Shown in pieces: positions 15,593 through 25,071 of a DNA stretch of 64,000 nt. A program made the translations under genes and the position numbers. Below the pieces are notes generated by a model, which worked only from the letters and a program-made list of their open reading frames with translations, made no database searches and was not told the DNA's origin. Origin of the DNA: Sphingomonas sp. KR3-1 (GTDB lineage Bacteria; Pseudomonadota; Alphaproteobacteria; Sphingomonadales; Sphingomonadaceae); NCBI RefSeq assembly GCF_040049295.1, contig NZ_JBDZDQ010000003.1, positions 1-64,000 of the forward strand, read 5' to 3'. The number at the start of each line of letters is the position of its first letter. Position 1 is the stretch's first letter.

Positions 15593-16372
15593 TTACTTCC
15601 CCCGGCGCTTCCGGTGGCTCTCGAGGTCCAGCACCGCCGAATCCTCGCCCTCCGGGAACAGGCCCAGCCGGCGCGCGACTTCCTGATAGGCTTCGACTTC
15701 GCCGCCCAGGTCGCGCCGGAAGCGGTCCTTGTCGAGCTTCTCGCCGGTTGCCATGTCCCACAGGCGGCAGCCGTCGGGGCTGATCTCGTCGGCCAGGATG
15801 ATCCGGCCGTAATCATTGTCCCAGATCCGGCCGAACTCGAGCTTGAAGTCGACCAGGCGGATGCCGATTCCCGCGAACAGGCCCGAGAGGAAGTCGTTCA
15901 CGCGGATGGCCATGTCGGCCATGTCGTGCAGCTCTTCCTGGCTCGCCCAGCCGAAGCACAGGATGTGCTCGTCGGTGACCATCGGGTCGCCGAGCGCGTC
16001 GTCCTTGTAGTAATATTCGACGATCGTGCGCGGCAGCGGGGTGCCTTCCTCGATGCCGAGCTTCTTTGCCAGGCTGCCGGCGACGACGTTGCGCACCACC
16101 ACTTCGATCGGGACGATCTCGACCTGGCGAATCAGCTGCTCGCGCATGTTGAGGCGGCGGATGAAGTGAGTCGGGATGCCGATGCCGGCGAGCAGCGTGA
16201 AGACATGCTCGCTGATGCGGTTGTTCAGCACGCCCTTGCCGTTGATCGTGCCCTTTTTCTGGGCATTGAAGGCGGTCGCGTCGTCCTTGAAATACTGGAT
16301 CAGCGTACCGGGTTCGGGACCCTCGTAGAGGATCTTAGCCTTGCCTTCGTAAATCTGCCGGCGGCGTGCCAT
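15593..16372 (-). CDS. purC: Phosphoribosylaminoimidazole-succinocarboxamide synthase
   Basis: This 259-residue SAICAR synthetase joins CAIR with aspartate using ATP in purine biosynthesis. Visible landmarks are [15 protein letters not shown] at the start, [15 protein letters not shown], the ATP-binding EFGR segment and the [14 protein letters not shown] stretch. The start at 16372 ([10 protein letters not shown]) is preferred for family length and a purine-rich upstream stretch; an in-frame ATG at 16399 would add nine residues. It lies upstream of purS and purQ on the same strand but is separated from purS by nested repeats. Confidence 0.97.
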   Translation of the reverse strand: MARRRQIYEGKAKILYEGPEPGTLIQYFKDDATAFNAQKKGTINGKGVLNNRISEHVFTLLAGIGIPTHFIRRLNMREQLIRQVEIVPIEVVVRNVVAGSLAKKLGIEEGTPLPRTIVEYYYKDDALGDPMVTDEHILCFGWASQEELHDMADMAIRVNDFLSGLFAGIGIRLVDFKLEFGRIWDNDYGRIILADEISPDGCRLWDMATGEKLDKDRFRRDLGGEVEAYQEVARRLGLFPEGEDSAVLDLESHRKRRGK

Positions 16373-16562
16373 CGGGTGCTCGTTCCCCTGGAAAGTCATT
16401 GCCCCGGCGGCGCGGGGAATCCGCGCGGTGCCGGGGCGAGAGGCGCGCTATACCCAAAGGGGTCTCGGCGCGCAATCAGGCATCCTCGTTAACGGGCGTC
16501 AAACCGGCACGGTGCAGCCGGCGCAGGCGGGGAGGCGTCTGCCGTCCCCGCCTGCCAAAGGA

Positions 16563-17468
16563 TCAGTGCGCGTGCTCGTCCTCGTCGTCGCGCGAGAACC
16601 AGCGCTGGATCAGGTTGCGGTTGTCGCTGCGCGTGCGGTGCTCGTGCCCGTCATGATCATAGCTGTCGTCGTGCCGCGGCTCGACATCGGGGCCAACGGC
16701 GCGGCCATGGATGATCCAGCGCAGGATCAGCACCACCACCAGCATCAGCAGGCACCACGGCCCGATGCTGGCGAGCACCTGGACCAGCTGGGCCACCGAA
16801 TTTTCCAGCGTCGCGCCGGCCGCGTGGAAATTCGCCTCGGACGAGCCGAGCCCGGTAAGCGCGCTGCTCGATTCATAGGTGAACAGCATCGGCGCATTGG
16901 CCAGCGTCTGCCCCTGGCTCGCCTCCACCTCGGCGATCGTCGACAGCGCGTTCTGGATGCGGGCGGCGCGCGCCTGGCCCTCGGGCGTGGCGGTGGCGCG
17001 GGCATTCTGCAGCTGGTCCTGCAGCCGCTTCACCACTGCGACGCTGCGCGCGGTCGCGGTCGAGTCGGCGCCGGTGATCTCGGTGTCGGTCAGCACGCCG
17101 TCCGATCCGGTGACGTTCTTGGTCACCGCGTCGCCGAACGCGCGCGCGATCGAAGGATCGATGCGGATGGTCAGCACCGCGCGGGTCTTGTTGCTGTCGT
17201 CCACCTTGTAGCGCATCGCCAGGATGCGGCAGCGCGCCGATCCCATCCGGTCGCAGGCGTCGGCATTGGACTGGAGCACGCCCTTCACCCGGGCGCCGGG
17301 CAGGCGATAGGCATAGCGATAGTCGAAGCCCGTGCCGGTCGAGGCGAATGCCTCCGCATTGGCCGCCGAGGCGAAATCGGCCTGGCCCTTGCCGTCGGCG
17401 GGCGTCCGGTTGATGTCATCGCATCCCGCGAGCAGCACGAATGCCGCCAATGCCCAAACGACTCGCAT
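16563..17468 (-). CDS. DUF4349 lipoprotein
   Basis: This 301-residue protein has a lipoprotein signal peptide with lipobox LLAGC at residues about 12-16, so it should be anchored to a membrane. A DUF4349-type domain follows (YAYRLPGARV, then ACDRMGSARCRILAMRY with two Cys), then a coiled coil. A single membrane segment (WCLLMLVVVLILRWI) lies near residue 250, with a His/Asp-rich acidic tail. AGGGAGAA precedes the ATG at 17468. DUF4349 proteins have no assigned biochemical role. It lies upstream of purC but nothing links it functionally to purines. Confidence 0.8.
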   Translation of the reverse strand: MRVVWALAAFVLLAGCDDINRTPADGKGQADFASAANAEAFASTGTGFDYRYAYRLPGARVKGVLQSNADACDRMGSARCRILAMRYKVDDSNKTRAVLTIRIDPSIARAFGDAVTKNVTGSDGVLTDTEITGADSTATARSVAVVKRLQDQLQNARATATPEGQARAARIQNALSTIAEVEASQGQTLANAPMLFTYESSSALTGLGSSEANFHAAGATLENSVAQLVQVLASIGPWCLLMLVVVLILRWIIHGRAVGPDVEPRHDDSYDHDGHEHRTRSDNRNLIQRWFSRDDEDEHAH

Positions 17469-17591
17469 CGGGTTCTCCCTGTTCCTTGCCCAAGGAGTAA
17501 CCATATTTTGTTGCAGTCCCAACCCGGCTGGATCGCACCGGCTTTCCCTTTTCGGGATGGCGTCCCGCAATATCAGCAAGGCTTATGGGTC

Positions 17592-17618
17592 GGCGGGCGG
17601 CGTTGCAGGCCGCCCGCC
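17592..17618 (-). terminator. Possible terminator hairpin after the UrcA-family gene
   Basis: A 10-bp GC-rich stem (GGCGGGCGGC with its complement) surrounds a 7-base loop, 23 bases past the stop at 17641. There is no U tract on the minus-strand side, so it may be only a stabilising hairpin. Confidence 0.4.
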
Positions 17619-17640
17619 TCTTCGCCACGCGAGGGATCAC

Positions 17641-17958
17641 TCAACGTACGGCGGAGATCCGGACAACTGCGCTGCCGTGCTGCGCGAGTGCCTGCTCGCG
17701 GGCCACGGTGATCTGCTTTTCGGCCGAGGCACGGCAGCGCAGCCCCTGGGGGGAGGGGGTGACGAAGCCCGGCCGCGCGGTCGGGCAAACGGTGTCGAGC
17801 GCAGCAGCCAGGCGACGGTCGAGCGTCTGGCGGCCGGCATCGGTGGAAAGGTCGAGATCGGCATAGCGCACGTGCACGCTCGCCCCGGCCTGCTGGGCGG
17901 ATGCGGGTGCGGCGGCGGATGCGGCGAGCAGCGACAGGGCGATCAGGGACTTTATCAT
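17641..17958 (-). CDS. UrcA family secreted protein
   Basis: This small protein of 105 residues has a cleavable signal peptide (cleavage near ASA-QQ, residue 21) and the UrcA domain pattern. That pattern is VRYADLDLSTDAGRQTLDRR, then a Cys in TVCPTARP and a second Cys in GLRCRA, probably a disulfide. The family is common in sphingomonads and caulobacters and has no established function. It is divergent from the LysR gene, with 114 bases between the starts, so that regulator is a natural candidate to control it. Confidence 0.85.
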   Translation of the reverse strand: MIKSLIALSLLAASAAAPASAQQAGASVHVRYADLDLSTDAGRQTLDRRLAAALDTVCPTARPGFVTPSPQGLRCRASAEKQITVAREQALAQHGSAVVRISAVR

Positions 17959-18072
17959 GGCTTCCTCCTGGGGTGATGCGCCATGCTTGGCACCCGGTTC
18001 ATTTGCGCCGGAACGCCGCGCCAGGCCAACAAATCATTGGCACCCACACATAAGTCATGCTTATATATCGCG

Positions 18073-19008
18073 ATGCGCCGTCTTCCGCCCCTTGCCGCCG
18101 TCCGCGTGTTCGAGGCGGCCGCGCGCCACGGCAACTTCACCCGCGCCGCCGAAGAGCTGGGGATGACCCAGGCGGCGGTCAGCTATCAGATGAAGCTGCT
18201 CGAGGAGCGGGTGGGGGCGCCGCTATTCGCGCGCAGCGGCCGCGGCATCATGCTCACCGATACCGGCCGGCGGATCGCGCCGCAGATCACCGGCGCGTTC
18301 GATGCGATGGGCGAGGCGTTCGCCGCGGTCCATGCCGAGAGCGAGAGCGTGATCAGCATCACCGCGCCGCGCACGCTCGCCACCAACTGGCTGGCGAGCC
18401 GGCTCGGCTCGTTCCAGCTCGCCCGCCCCGATCTCGCGGTGCGGCTGCATGTCGGGGACGAGATGGTCGATCTCGCCGCGGGCGAAGCCGATATCGGGCT
18501 GCGCGGCGCGTCGGGGCCGATGCCCGGTCTGTGTTGCCACTTCCTGATGCGGATGCCGGTGACCCCGCTCGCCAGCCCGGCCTTCCTCGCCAAGCACCCG
18601 CCGGTGCGCACGCCCGCCGATCTGCTCGATCTGCCCAGGCTCACCTATCGAGACGATTGGTGGGACCTGTGGTTCGCCGCCGCGATGGGCGAGGCGCCGG
18701 ACACCAGCCAGGTCGGCATCCGCTTCGATTCGCAGATCCTCGACGGCAACGCCGCGATCGCCGGCCACGGCTTCGCGATCCTCAGCCCGCCGATGTGGCA
18801 GCCGGCGATCGATGCCGGGCAGCTCGTCCAGCCGCTCCCCCAGGTCGCCCAATATCGCAACAGCTTCTGGCTGATGTACGCCGAGGGCAAGCGCAACCAG
18901 CCCAAGATCCGCGCCTTTCGCGACTGGGTGCTGGAGGAAGTGCGCGTCGCGCTGCGCGACGATCCCTGGGGTGCCGGCATGCCGCCCCGGGAATGCGGCG
19001 GGGAATAG
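18073..19008 (+). CDS. LysR family transcriptional regulator (GcvA-like)
   Basis: This 311-residue protein has an N-terminal winged helix-turn-helix (LAAVRVFEAAARHGNFTRAA, then AAVSYQMKLLEE) and a LysR substrate-binding domain from about residue 90. The LPPLAAVRVFEAAARHGN opening and WxxLF-like WDLWFAA segment resemble the GcvA/AmpR subgroup. The start chosen is the ATG at 18073, which gives normal family length. It is divergent from the UrcA-family gene; LysR proteins usually regulate the divergent neighbour and themselves. The effector is unknown. Confidence 0.9.
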   Translation: MRRLPPLAAVRVFEAAARHGNFTRAAEELGMTQAAVSYQMKLLEERVGAPLFARSGRGIMLTDTGRRIAPQITGAFDAMGEAFAAVHAESESVISITAPRTLATNWLASRLGSFQLARPDLAVRLHVGDEMVDLAAGEADIGLRGASGPMPGLCCHFLMRMPVTPLASPAFLAKHPPVRTPADLLDLPRLTYRDDWWDLWFAAAMGEAPDTSQVGIRFDSQILDGNAAIAGHGFAILSPPMWQPAIDAGQLVQPLPQVAQYRNSFWLMYAEGKRNQPKIRAFRDWVLEEVRVALRDDPWGAGMPPRECGGE

Positions 19009-19207
19009 GGCATGGACGAGGTTGCGTTGCGTAGCGATCCGGGCTGGCAATGTTGGAAATGTTCTGCTTTGGTTCCGGAATGACCCCTGGCTTCGAACCA
19101 ACTGCCCCTGCCGCGCCCCGGCTGCGCTTCCCGCACCCGCGTAGCGAGTCAAGGGATTCAACATTTTCCGGTGCGTATTTCGATCAAATCCAGGAAAATC
19201 AAAAACT

Positions 19208-19258
19208 TATACTTTCAACCAATCGGTTGAGCATCCGGGCGCTCAACCATCTGGTTGA
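19208..19258 (+). promoter_or_regulatory. Candidate -10 box followed by two identical-arm dyad operators upstream of parC
   Basis: TATACT lies at 19208-19213. Two dyads TCAACC-N4-GGTTGA follow at 19215-19230 and 19243-19258, with centres 28 bp apart. All four half-sites are identical while the 4-base spacers differ, which is what selection for a dimeric repressor would leave. The form resembles TetR-type operators. The second dyad ends directly before an in-frame ATG at 19259, an alternative parC start. Confidence 0.6.
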
Positions 19259-19315
19259 ATGTCGCCGCCACCCGGCTTGGCGCATCGCCTCCGCTGCTGC
19301 TATCCGGGGGTGGAA

Positions 19316-21556
19316 ATGAGCTTAGATACCGATCTCGCCGAGCCCGGCACGCCTTCCGACGTTCCCTTCGATAGCGCGCTGTCCGAGCGCTATCTCGTCT
19401 ATGCGCTCTCGACGATCACGGCGCGCTCGCTCCCCGATGTCCGCGACGGGCTGAAGCCGGTCCACCGCCGCCTGCTCTGGGCGATGCGGCTGCTGCGGCT
19501 CGATCCCGCCAGCGGCTACAAGAAATGCGCCCGCGTCGTCGGCGACGTCATCGGTAAATACCATCCGCATGGCGATCAGTCGGTCTATGACGCGATGGTC
19601 CGCCTCGCCCAGACCTTTGCGCTGCGCTACCCGCTGGTCGACGGCCAGGGCAATTTCGGCAATATCGACGGCGATAACGCCGCGGCCTATCGCTACACCG
19701 AGGCGCGGCTGACCCAGGTCGCCATCGACCTGATGGACGGGCTCGACGAGAATGCCGTCGATTACCGCCCGACCTATAATGGCGAGGACGAGGAGCCCGA
19801 GCTCTTCCCCGGCCTGTTCCCCAACCTGCTCGCCAACGGCGCCGCCGGCATCGCCGTCGGCATGGCGACGAGCATCCCGCCGCACAACGCCGCCGAACTG
19901 ATGACCGCCGCGGTGGCGCTGATCGACAATCCGGCTGCCAATGTCCTCGACTATGTCCAGGGTCCGGACCTGCCGACCGGCGGCATCATCGTCGACAGCC
20001 CGGCGGCGATCGCGGAGGCCTATACCACCGGCCGCGGCGGCTTCCGGGTGCGGGCGAAGATCGAGAAGGTGAGCGAGAAGGGCGGCGGCTGGCACCTCGT
20101 CGTCACCGAGATCCCCTACGGCGTGCAGAAGGGCAAGCTGATCGAGGGGATCGCCGATCTCATCAACGAGAAGAAGCTGCCGATCCTCGGCGACGTCCGC
20201 GACGAGAGCGCCGAGGATATCCGCATCGTCCTCGAGCCGCGCAGCCGCACCGTGGTGGCCGAGGACCTGATCAACAGCCTCTACCGCCTCTCGGACCTCG
20301 AAGTCCGTGTGCCGCTCAATTTGAACGTGCTCGACAAGCACCGCACGCCGCGGGTGATGAGCCTCGGCGAGGCGCTGTCGGGGTGGCTCGAGCACCAGTT
20401 CGTGGTGCTGCGCCGCAAGTCCGAGCATCGGCTCAACAAGATCGCCGACCGGCTCGAGCTGGTCGGTGGCTACATCATCGCCTTCCTCAATCTCGACCGG
20501 GTCATCGAGATCATCCGGACCGAGGATGAGCCCAAGCCGATCATGATGGCGGAGTTCGAACTGACCGATCGCCAGGCCGAGGCGATCCTCAACATGCGGC
20601 TGCGCTCGCTGCGCCGCCTGGAAGAGATGGAGCTCAAGCGCGAGCAGGCCGGGCTCGAGAAGGAAAAGGCCGAGCTCGAGCTGCTGCTGTCGTCCGATGC
20701 CCGCCAGCGCACCCGGATGAAGCGCGATCTCGGCAAGATGATCGAGCGCTACGGCCCGGAGACTGCGCTCGGCAAGCGCCGCACCCTTGTCGAGGAAGCG
20801 GCGCCGGCCCGCGAGATCCCGCTCGAGGCGATGATCGAGCGCGAGCCGATCACCGTCATCCTCTCCGCCCGCGGCTGGATCCGGGCGATGAAGGGGCATG
20901 TCGAGGATCTGTCGGGCGACGCGCTGAAGTTCAAGGAGGGCGACGCCGCATATCTGGCCTTCCATGCCCAGACCACCGACAAGCTGCTCCTCGCCGCCGA
21001 CAATGGCCGCTTCTACACGCTGGCGGCGGACAAGCTGCCCGGCGGGCGCGGCTTCGGCGAGCCGGTGCGGCTGATGATCGACCTGGAGGGCGAGCGCAAC
21101 ATCATCGCCCTGTTCCCGGCGAGCTCGGCGCCGCGGCTGCTGGTCGCGGCGGATGACGGGCGCGGGTTCGTGGTCAAGGCCGAGGATGTCGTCGCCGAGA
21201 CCCGCAAGGGCAAGCAGGTGGTGACACCGCGCGCCGGTGCGCATCTCAAGCTGGTCCGTGCCATCGGCGCCGAGGACGATGCGGTGGCGGCGGTCGGCGA
21301 CAATCGCAAGCTGCTGGTCTTCCCGCTCACCGAAGTCGCCGAGCTGGCGCGCGGGCAGGGCGTGCAGCTGCAGCGCTACCGCGACGGCGGCTTGAGCGAC
21401 GTCCGCACCTTCAGGATGGCCGAGGGATTGAGCTGGGCGATGGGCGGCGAGAGCGGCCGGACGCGCACCGAAACCGACCTCACGCCCTGGCGTGCGGCCC
21501 GCGGTGCGGCGGGGCGGATGGCGCCCAATGGCTTCCCTCGGGACAATCGTTTCTGA
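19316..21556 (+). CDS. parC: DNA topoisomerase IV subunit A
   Basis: This 746-residue type IIA topoisomerase subunit cuts DNA for chromosome decatenation with ParE (not in the window). Landmarks are the [14 protein letters not shown] start of the breakage domain, catalytic Tyr in [11 protein letters not shown], and a quinolone-region motif reading [17 protein letters not shown]. The C-terminal beta-propeller lacks a GyrA box, which favours ParC over GyrA. The ATG at 19316 is preceded by GGGGGTGG and gives usual length; an in-frame ATG at 19259 is possible. Upstream lie two dyad operators, an unusual setting for this housekeeping gene. Confidence 0.94.
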   Translation: MSLDTDLAEPGTPSDVPFDSALSERYLVYALSTITARSLPDVRDGLKPVHRRLLWAMRLLRLDPASGYKKCARVVGDVIGKYHPHGDQSVYDAMVRLAQTFALRYPLVDGQGNFGNIDGDNAAAYRYTEARLTQVAIDLMDGLDENAVDYRPTYNGEDEEPELFPGLFPNLLANGAAGIAVGMATSIPPHNAAELMTAAVALIDNPAANVLDYVQGPDLPTGGIIVDSPAAIAEAYTTGRGGFRVRAKIEKVSEKGGGWHLVVTEIPYGVQKGKLIEGIADLINEKKLPILGDVRDESAEDIRIVLEPRSRTVVAEDLINSLYRLSDLEVRVPLNLNVLDKHRTPRVMSLGEALSGWLEHQFVVLRRKSEHRLNKIADRLELVGGYIIAFLNLDRVIEIIRTEDEPKPIMMAEFELTDRQAEAILNMRLRSLRRLEEMELKREQAGLEKEKAELELLLSSDARQRTRMKRDLGKMIERYGPETALGKRRTLVEEAAPAREIPLEAMIEREPITVILSARGWIRAMKGHVEDLSGDALKFKEGDAAYLAFHAQTTDKLLLAADNGRFYTLAADKLPGGRGFGEPVRLMIDLEGERNIIALFPASSAPRLLVAADDGRGFVVKAEDVVAETRKGKQVVTPRAGAHLKLVRAIGAEDDAVAAVGDNRKLLVFPLTEVAELARGQGVQLQRYRDGGLSDVRTFRMAEGLSWAMGGESGRTRTETDLTPWRAARGAAGRMAPNGFPRDNRF

Positions 21557-21617
21557 TCGGGTCGTAAATCGCTGTTGTTTCAGCCGCTTTTAACCAATCG
21601 CGGCTAGGCGGGACGGG

Positions 21618-23333
21618 ATGGTGTTCGCCAGATCGAAGAAAGCCCGTGTCGTGGCGCCGCTGCCCGTGCCGCAGCAGCCGGACCCGCTTGCCTTCGGCCC
21701 GGGCGCCTCGGCGATGATGCTCGACATGCTGCCGGTGCCGGCGGCGCTGATCGAGCTACGCGAGGACGGCTTCGTTTTCGACGCGGTGAACCGGCCGTTC
21801 CGGCTGGCGGGGCTGGGCACGGTGGCGAGCGAATCGCCGCTGATCCGGCTGCTCGGGCCGCGGCTCAAGAAGTTCATCGAATCGAGCGAGATGCAGTGCG
21901 AGATCGGCTGGCAGTTCGGCGACGAGGTCGATGCCCGCCACTTCCGGGTGATGCTCGCCAAGCGCGCCGACCGCCGTTCCTTCCCGCGCTGCATGGTCAC
22001 CCTGGTCGACCACACCTCGGAGCTGCGCACCGAATACAGCCTGCGCCGCGAGATGGCGACCGACAGCCTCACCGGCCTGCCCAACCGCGCCGGCTTCTCC
22101 GACGCGCTCGAGCATGCGATTTCGCCCGAGAACAGCCGCGACTTCGCGGTGCTGGTGGTCAATCTCGACCGGTTCAGCCGCATCAACGCCTGCATGGGCG
22201 GGCTTGCCGGCGACGAGCTGCTGATCACCGTGGCGCGCCGGGTGAAGGGCGCGCTGCGCAGCCGCGACACGCTGGCCCGGATGGGTGGTGACGAGTTCGG
22301 CGTGCTGCTGACGCTCGACGAGGGGCCGAGCGATGCGCTCCATGTCGCCAAGCGCATCCAGGCGGCGCTCGCCAATCCGTTCCGCCTCTCGGACTTCGAG
22401 ATCCGCGTCGATTGCTCGATCGGCATCGCGCTCGGCCAGGATAATGACGGCGATCCCGAGGATCTGGTCCGCAATGCCCAGTTCGCCGTCAAGCGGGCGA
22501 AGAAGAGCGGCCGCACCGAGATCTACCAGACCCACACCTTCGACATCGCCCGCGAGCAGTTCGGCATCGAGACCGAGCTGCGCCGGGCGATCGAGCATGG
22601 GCAGATGACGCTCTGCTACCAGCCGATCTGCGATCTCGCGACCGGCAAGATCACTTCGTTCGAGGCGCTGGCCCGCTGGACCAACGAGGAGGGCGTGGCG
22701 CTCTCCCCGAACGACTTCATCCCCGTTGCCGAGGAATCGGGCCTGATCATCCCGCTCGGCCGCTGGGCGATGGAAGAGGCGGCGCAGACGATCGCGGCCT
22801 GGGACCGCGCGGCGGGCGGTGATTGCGGCATCAAGGTCGCCGTCAACCTCTCGGCGATCCAGCTGCAGCGCGATCATATCCCCGCCATGGTCAAGAGCGC
22901 GCTCGAGCGCCACGGGGTGGAGGGCAACCGCCTGACCCTGGAGCTCACCGAGAGCGCGATCGTTACCGATCCGGACCGCATCGCCCAGACGATGAATGCG
23001 CTCAAGGACCTCGGCGCCACGCTGGCGATGGACGATTTCGGCACGGGCTATTCAAACCTCGCCTATCTCCAGAAGCTGCCGATCGACCTACTCAAGATCG
23101 ACCGCAGCTTCGTCTCTGGCATGCTCGCCGACCGCGACAAGGTCGCCATCGTCCGCGCCATCCTCAGCCTCGCCCAGGCGCTCGGCATGCAGACCACCGC
23201 CGAGGGCATCGAGACCAACGAGCTCGCCCAGACGCTGGCGGCGCTGGGCTGTACCTATGGCCAGGGCTTCCTCTATTCGCGCGCGCTCGAGCGGGACGCC
23301 GCCTGGGCACTGCTCGCCGAACGCAGCGCCTGA
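21618..23333 (+). CDS. Cyclic-di-GMP protein with PAS-like, GGDEF and EAL domains
   Basis: This 571-residue cytoplasmic protein has an N-terminal PAS-like sensor region (about residues 30-145). The diguanylate cyclase domain has intact GGDEF at 223-227 and an RxxD inhibitory site just before it. The EAL phosphodiesterase domain has EAL at 349-351 and DDFGTGYSNL further on. Both active sites look intact, so it could make or break c-di-GMP depending on input. Two PilZ proteins elsewhere in the window could read that messenger. Its last 61 bases overlap the convergent cca gene. Confidence 0.93.
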   Translation: MVFARSKKARVVAPLPVPQQPDPLAFGPGASAMMLDMLPVPAALIELREDGFVFDAVNRPFRLAGLGTVASESPLIRLLGPRLKKFIESSEMQCEIGWQFGDEVDARHFRVMLAKRADRRSFPRCMVTLVDHTSELRTEYSLRREMATDSLTGLPNRAGFSDALEHAISPENSRDFAVLVVNLDRFSRINACMGGLAGDELLITVARRVKGALRSRDTLARMGGDEFGVLLTLDEGPSDALHVAKRIQAALANPFRLSDFEIRVDCSIGIALGQDNDGDPEDLVRNAQFAVKRAKKSGRTEIYQTHTFDIAREQFGIETELRRAIEHGQMTLCYQPICDLATGKITSFEALARWTNEEGVALSPNDFIPVAEESGLIIPLGRWAMEEAAQTIAAWDRAAGGDCGIKVAVNLSAIQLQRDHIPAMVKSALERHGVEGNRLTLELTESAIVTDPDRIAQTMNALKDLGATLAMDDFGTGYSNLAYLQKLPIDLLKIDRSFVSGMLADRDKVAIVRAILSLAQALGMQTTAEGIETNELAQTLAALGCTYGQGFLYSRALERDAAWALLAERSA

Positions 23334-24484
23334 GCCACTGCCGCGTCGGCCAGCTCGGCGACGCGGTCCTCGCCCGGGAACCCCTCGGCGATCCACGCTT
23401 CCTCGATGGTCTTCATCAGCCGCGCCACCTCGGGCCCGGCCTTGATCCCCCGCCCGACGATCGCCCCGCCGGTGAGCGGGAAGCGCGGCGGCTGCCAGCC
23501 ATCGACCTCCAGCGCCTCGGCGAGTGGGCGTTCGGAGGGTAGCAGCCGGTCGAACGCAGCATCGGCGCCGATGCGATAGGCGAGAATATGGGGCGGTTCC
23601 TCGGGCGGCACTACGGCCGAGGCGAGGCGCTTGCGCTGGGCATTGGAGAGCTTGAGCCGCGCGCCGATCTGGTCGGCAAGCGCGGGATCGGCGGGGATCA
23701 GCGCAGCGAGGCGGCGAATCGCACTGGGCGCCACTTCCGCCGCGGCCTCGCGCGCGGCGAGATGGGCCAGGCGCTCCGCCGAGGCGATCTCGGGCAACAC
23801 CGGCGCGAAGATGCCGCGCTCGATCATCAGCTCCACGACGCGCACGGCGTCGCGCGTGACCAGCAGCTTGAGCAGCTCGTCGGCGATGCGCTCGCGGCTC
23901 AGGGCCATCAGGTCCCTGGCGCGGGCGGTGCAGGCCTCCAGCCCGGCGGCGTCGGCGACTTCGCCGAAACGGGCGAGGAAGCGGAAGAAGCGCAGGATGC
24001 GCAGGTGATCCTCGGCGATGCGCTGCAGCGGATCGCCGATGAAGCGGACATGGCGGGCGTCGAGATCCGCCTTGCCGTCGAAATAGTCGAAGATCTCGCC
24101 CGTCGCCGGATCGGCATAGAGCGCGTTCATCGTGAAATCGCGGCGGGCGGCATCCTCGCGCCAGTCATCGGTGAAGGCGACGGTGGCGCGGCGGCCGTCG
24201 GTGGAGACGTCGCGGCGCAGCGTGGTGACTTCCACCGGGCCGCTCGGCAGCACGGCGGTGACCGTGCCATGGTCGATGCCGGTGGGGACCGCGCGGATAT
24301 GCGCGGCCTTGAGCAGCTCCATCACCCGCTGCGGCGGCAGCGGCGTGGCGACGTCGAGATCGGAGACCGGGAGGCCGAGCAGCGTGTCGCGCACCGATCC
24401 GCCGACGAAGCGGGCATCGCCAAGGACTGCGACCAGCTCCGCCAGCCCCTCGCGGTGGCGCCATTCGGCGTCGGGCAGGATCAT
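23273..24484 (-). CDS. cca: CCA tRNA nucleotidyltransferase / poly(A) polymerase family
   Basis: This 403-residue class II nucleotidyltransferase has the catalytic motif GGSVRDTLLG...SDLDVAT (Asp42 and Asp44) and the RRDFTMNALY and LRFFRFLARFG motifs of the tRNA-maturing enzyme. It would repair or add 3' CCA ends. The ATG at 24484 overlaps the stop of the NUDIX gene (ATGA), making a tight three-gene operon with NUDIX and DUF1285. The C-terminal coding end overlaps the convergent GGDEF-EAL gene by 61 bp, a low-complexity Ala/Ser-rich tail that may be a dispensable extension. Confidence 0.9.
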   Translation of the reverse strand: MILPDAEWRHREGLAELVAVLGDARFVGGSVRDTLLGLPVSDLDVATPLPPQRVMELLKAAHIRAVPTGIDHGTVTAVLPSGPVEVTTLRRDVSTDGRRATVAFTDDWREDAARRDFTMNALYADPATGEIFDYFDGKADLDARHVRFIGDPLQRIAEDHLRILRFFRFLARFGEVADAAGLEACTARARDLMALSRERIADELLKLLVTRDAVRVVELMIERGIFAPVLPEIASAERLAHLAAREAAAEVAPSAIRRLAALIPADPALADQIGARLKLSNAQRKRLASAVVPPEEPPHILAYRIGADAAFDRLLPSERPLAEALEVDGWQPPRFPLTGGAIVGRGIKAGPEVARLMKTIEEAWIAEGFPGEDRVAELADAAVAQALRSASSAQAASRSSARE

Positions 24485-25071
24485 GCCGCCCATTTCAGCC
24501 GCCTCGACAGATTGACCAGCATCGCCGCCGTCGCTCCCCATATCCGGCGCTCCTGCCAGAGTATCTCGTAATAGCGCCGCTCGCGGCCCTGATATTGCAC
24601 GCGTTGCTCGCGCTGGTTGACGCTGTCGAGCAGGAAGTCGAGCGGCACCTCGAACACGCTGGCGACCTCGGCTTCCGACGGGGTGAGCTGCAGATCGGGC
24701 GGTACCACGCCGATCACCGGGGTGACGACATAGTTGGTGACGGTGCGGTAGCTGTCGGTCATGCCGACCACGTCGACGGCGGAGGGCGGCAACGCGATCT
24801 CCTCATTCGCTTCGCGCAGCGCGGCACCCACCGGGCCGTCGTCGCCCGGATCGATGCGGCCGCCGGGAAAGGCGACCTGACCGGCATGGGCGCGCAGCGT
24901 CTCGGTGCGCTGGGTGAGGATCACGCCGGGCGCGGCGCGATCGGTGACCGCGATCAGCACGGCAGCGGGGTTGCCCCGGATCGCAGGATCGAAGTCATAG
25001 TGATCGCCCGGCAGCAGCAAGGGCGTGTGATCGACCGCGAGCGCGGTACGCAGGCGATCGGCCAGGCTCAC
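24481..25071 (-). CDS. NUDIX hydrolase, coenzyme A pyrophosphatase type
   Basis: This 196-residue NUDIX protein has its NUDIX box beginning at GGRIDPGDDG and ending in REANEEIAL, preceded by LTQRTETLRAHAGQVAFPGG. That leader is the UPF0035 signature typical of CoA diphosphatases (NudL-like). The GTG start at 25071 overlaps the DUF1285 stop by four bases and the stop overlaps the cca start, so translation is probably coupled through the operon. The CoA substrate is inferred from the signature only. Confidence 0.88.
   Translation of the reverse strand: MSLADRLRTALAVDHTPLLLPGDHYDFDPAIRGNPAAVLIAVTDRAAPGVILTQRTETLRAHAGQVAFPGGRIDPGDDGPVGAALREANEEIALPPSAVDVVGMTDSYRTVTNYVVTPVIGVVPPDLQLTPSEAEVASVFEVPLDFLLDSVNQREQRVQYQGRERRYYEILWQERRIWGATAAMLVNLSRRLKWAA

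Noticed and set aside
19322..21244. 640-codon minus-strand frame opposite parC
   Set aside because: Antisense shadow; the plus strand has full topoisomerase motifs.
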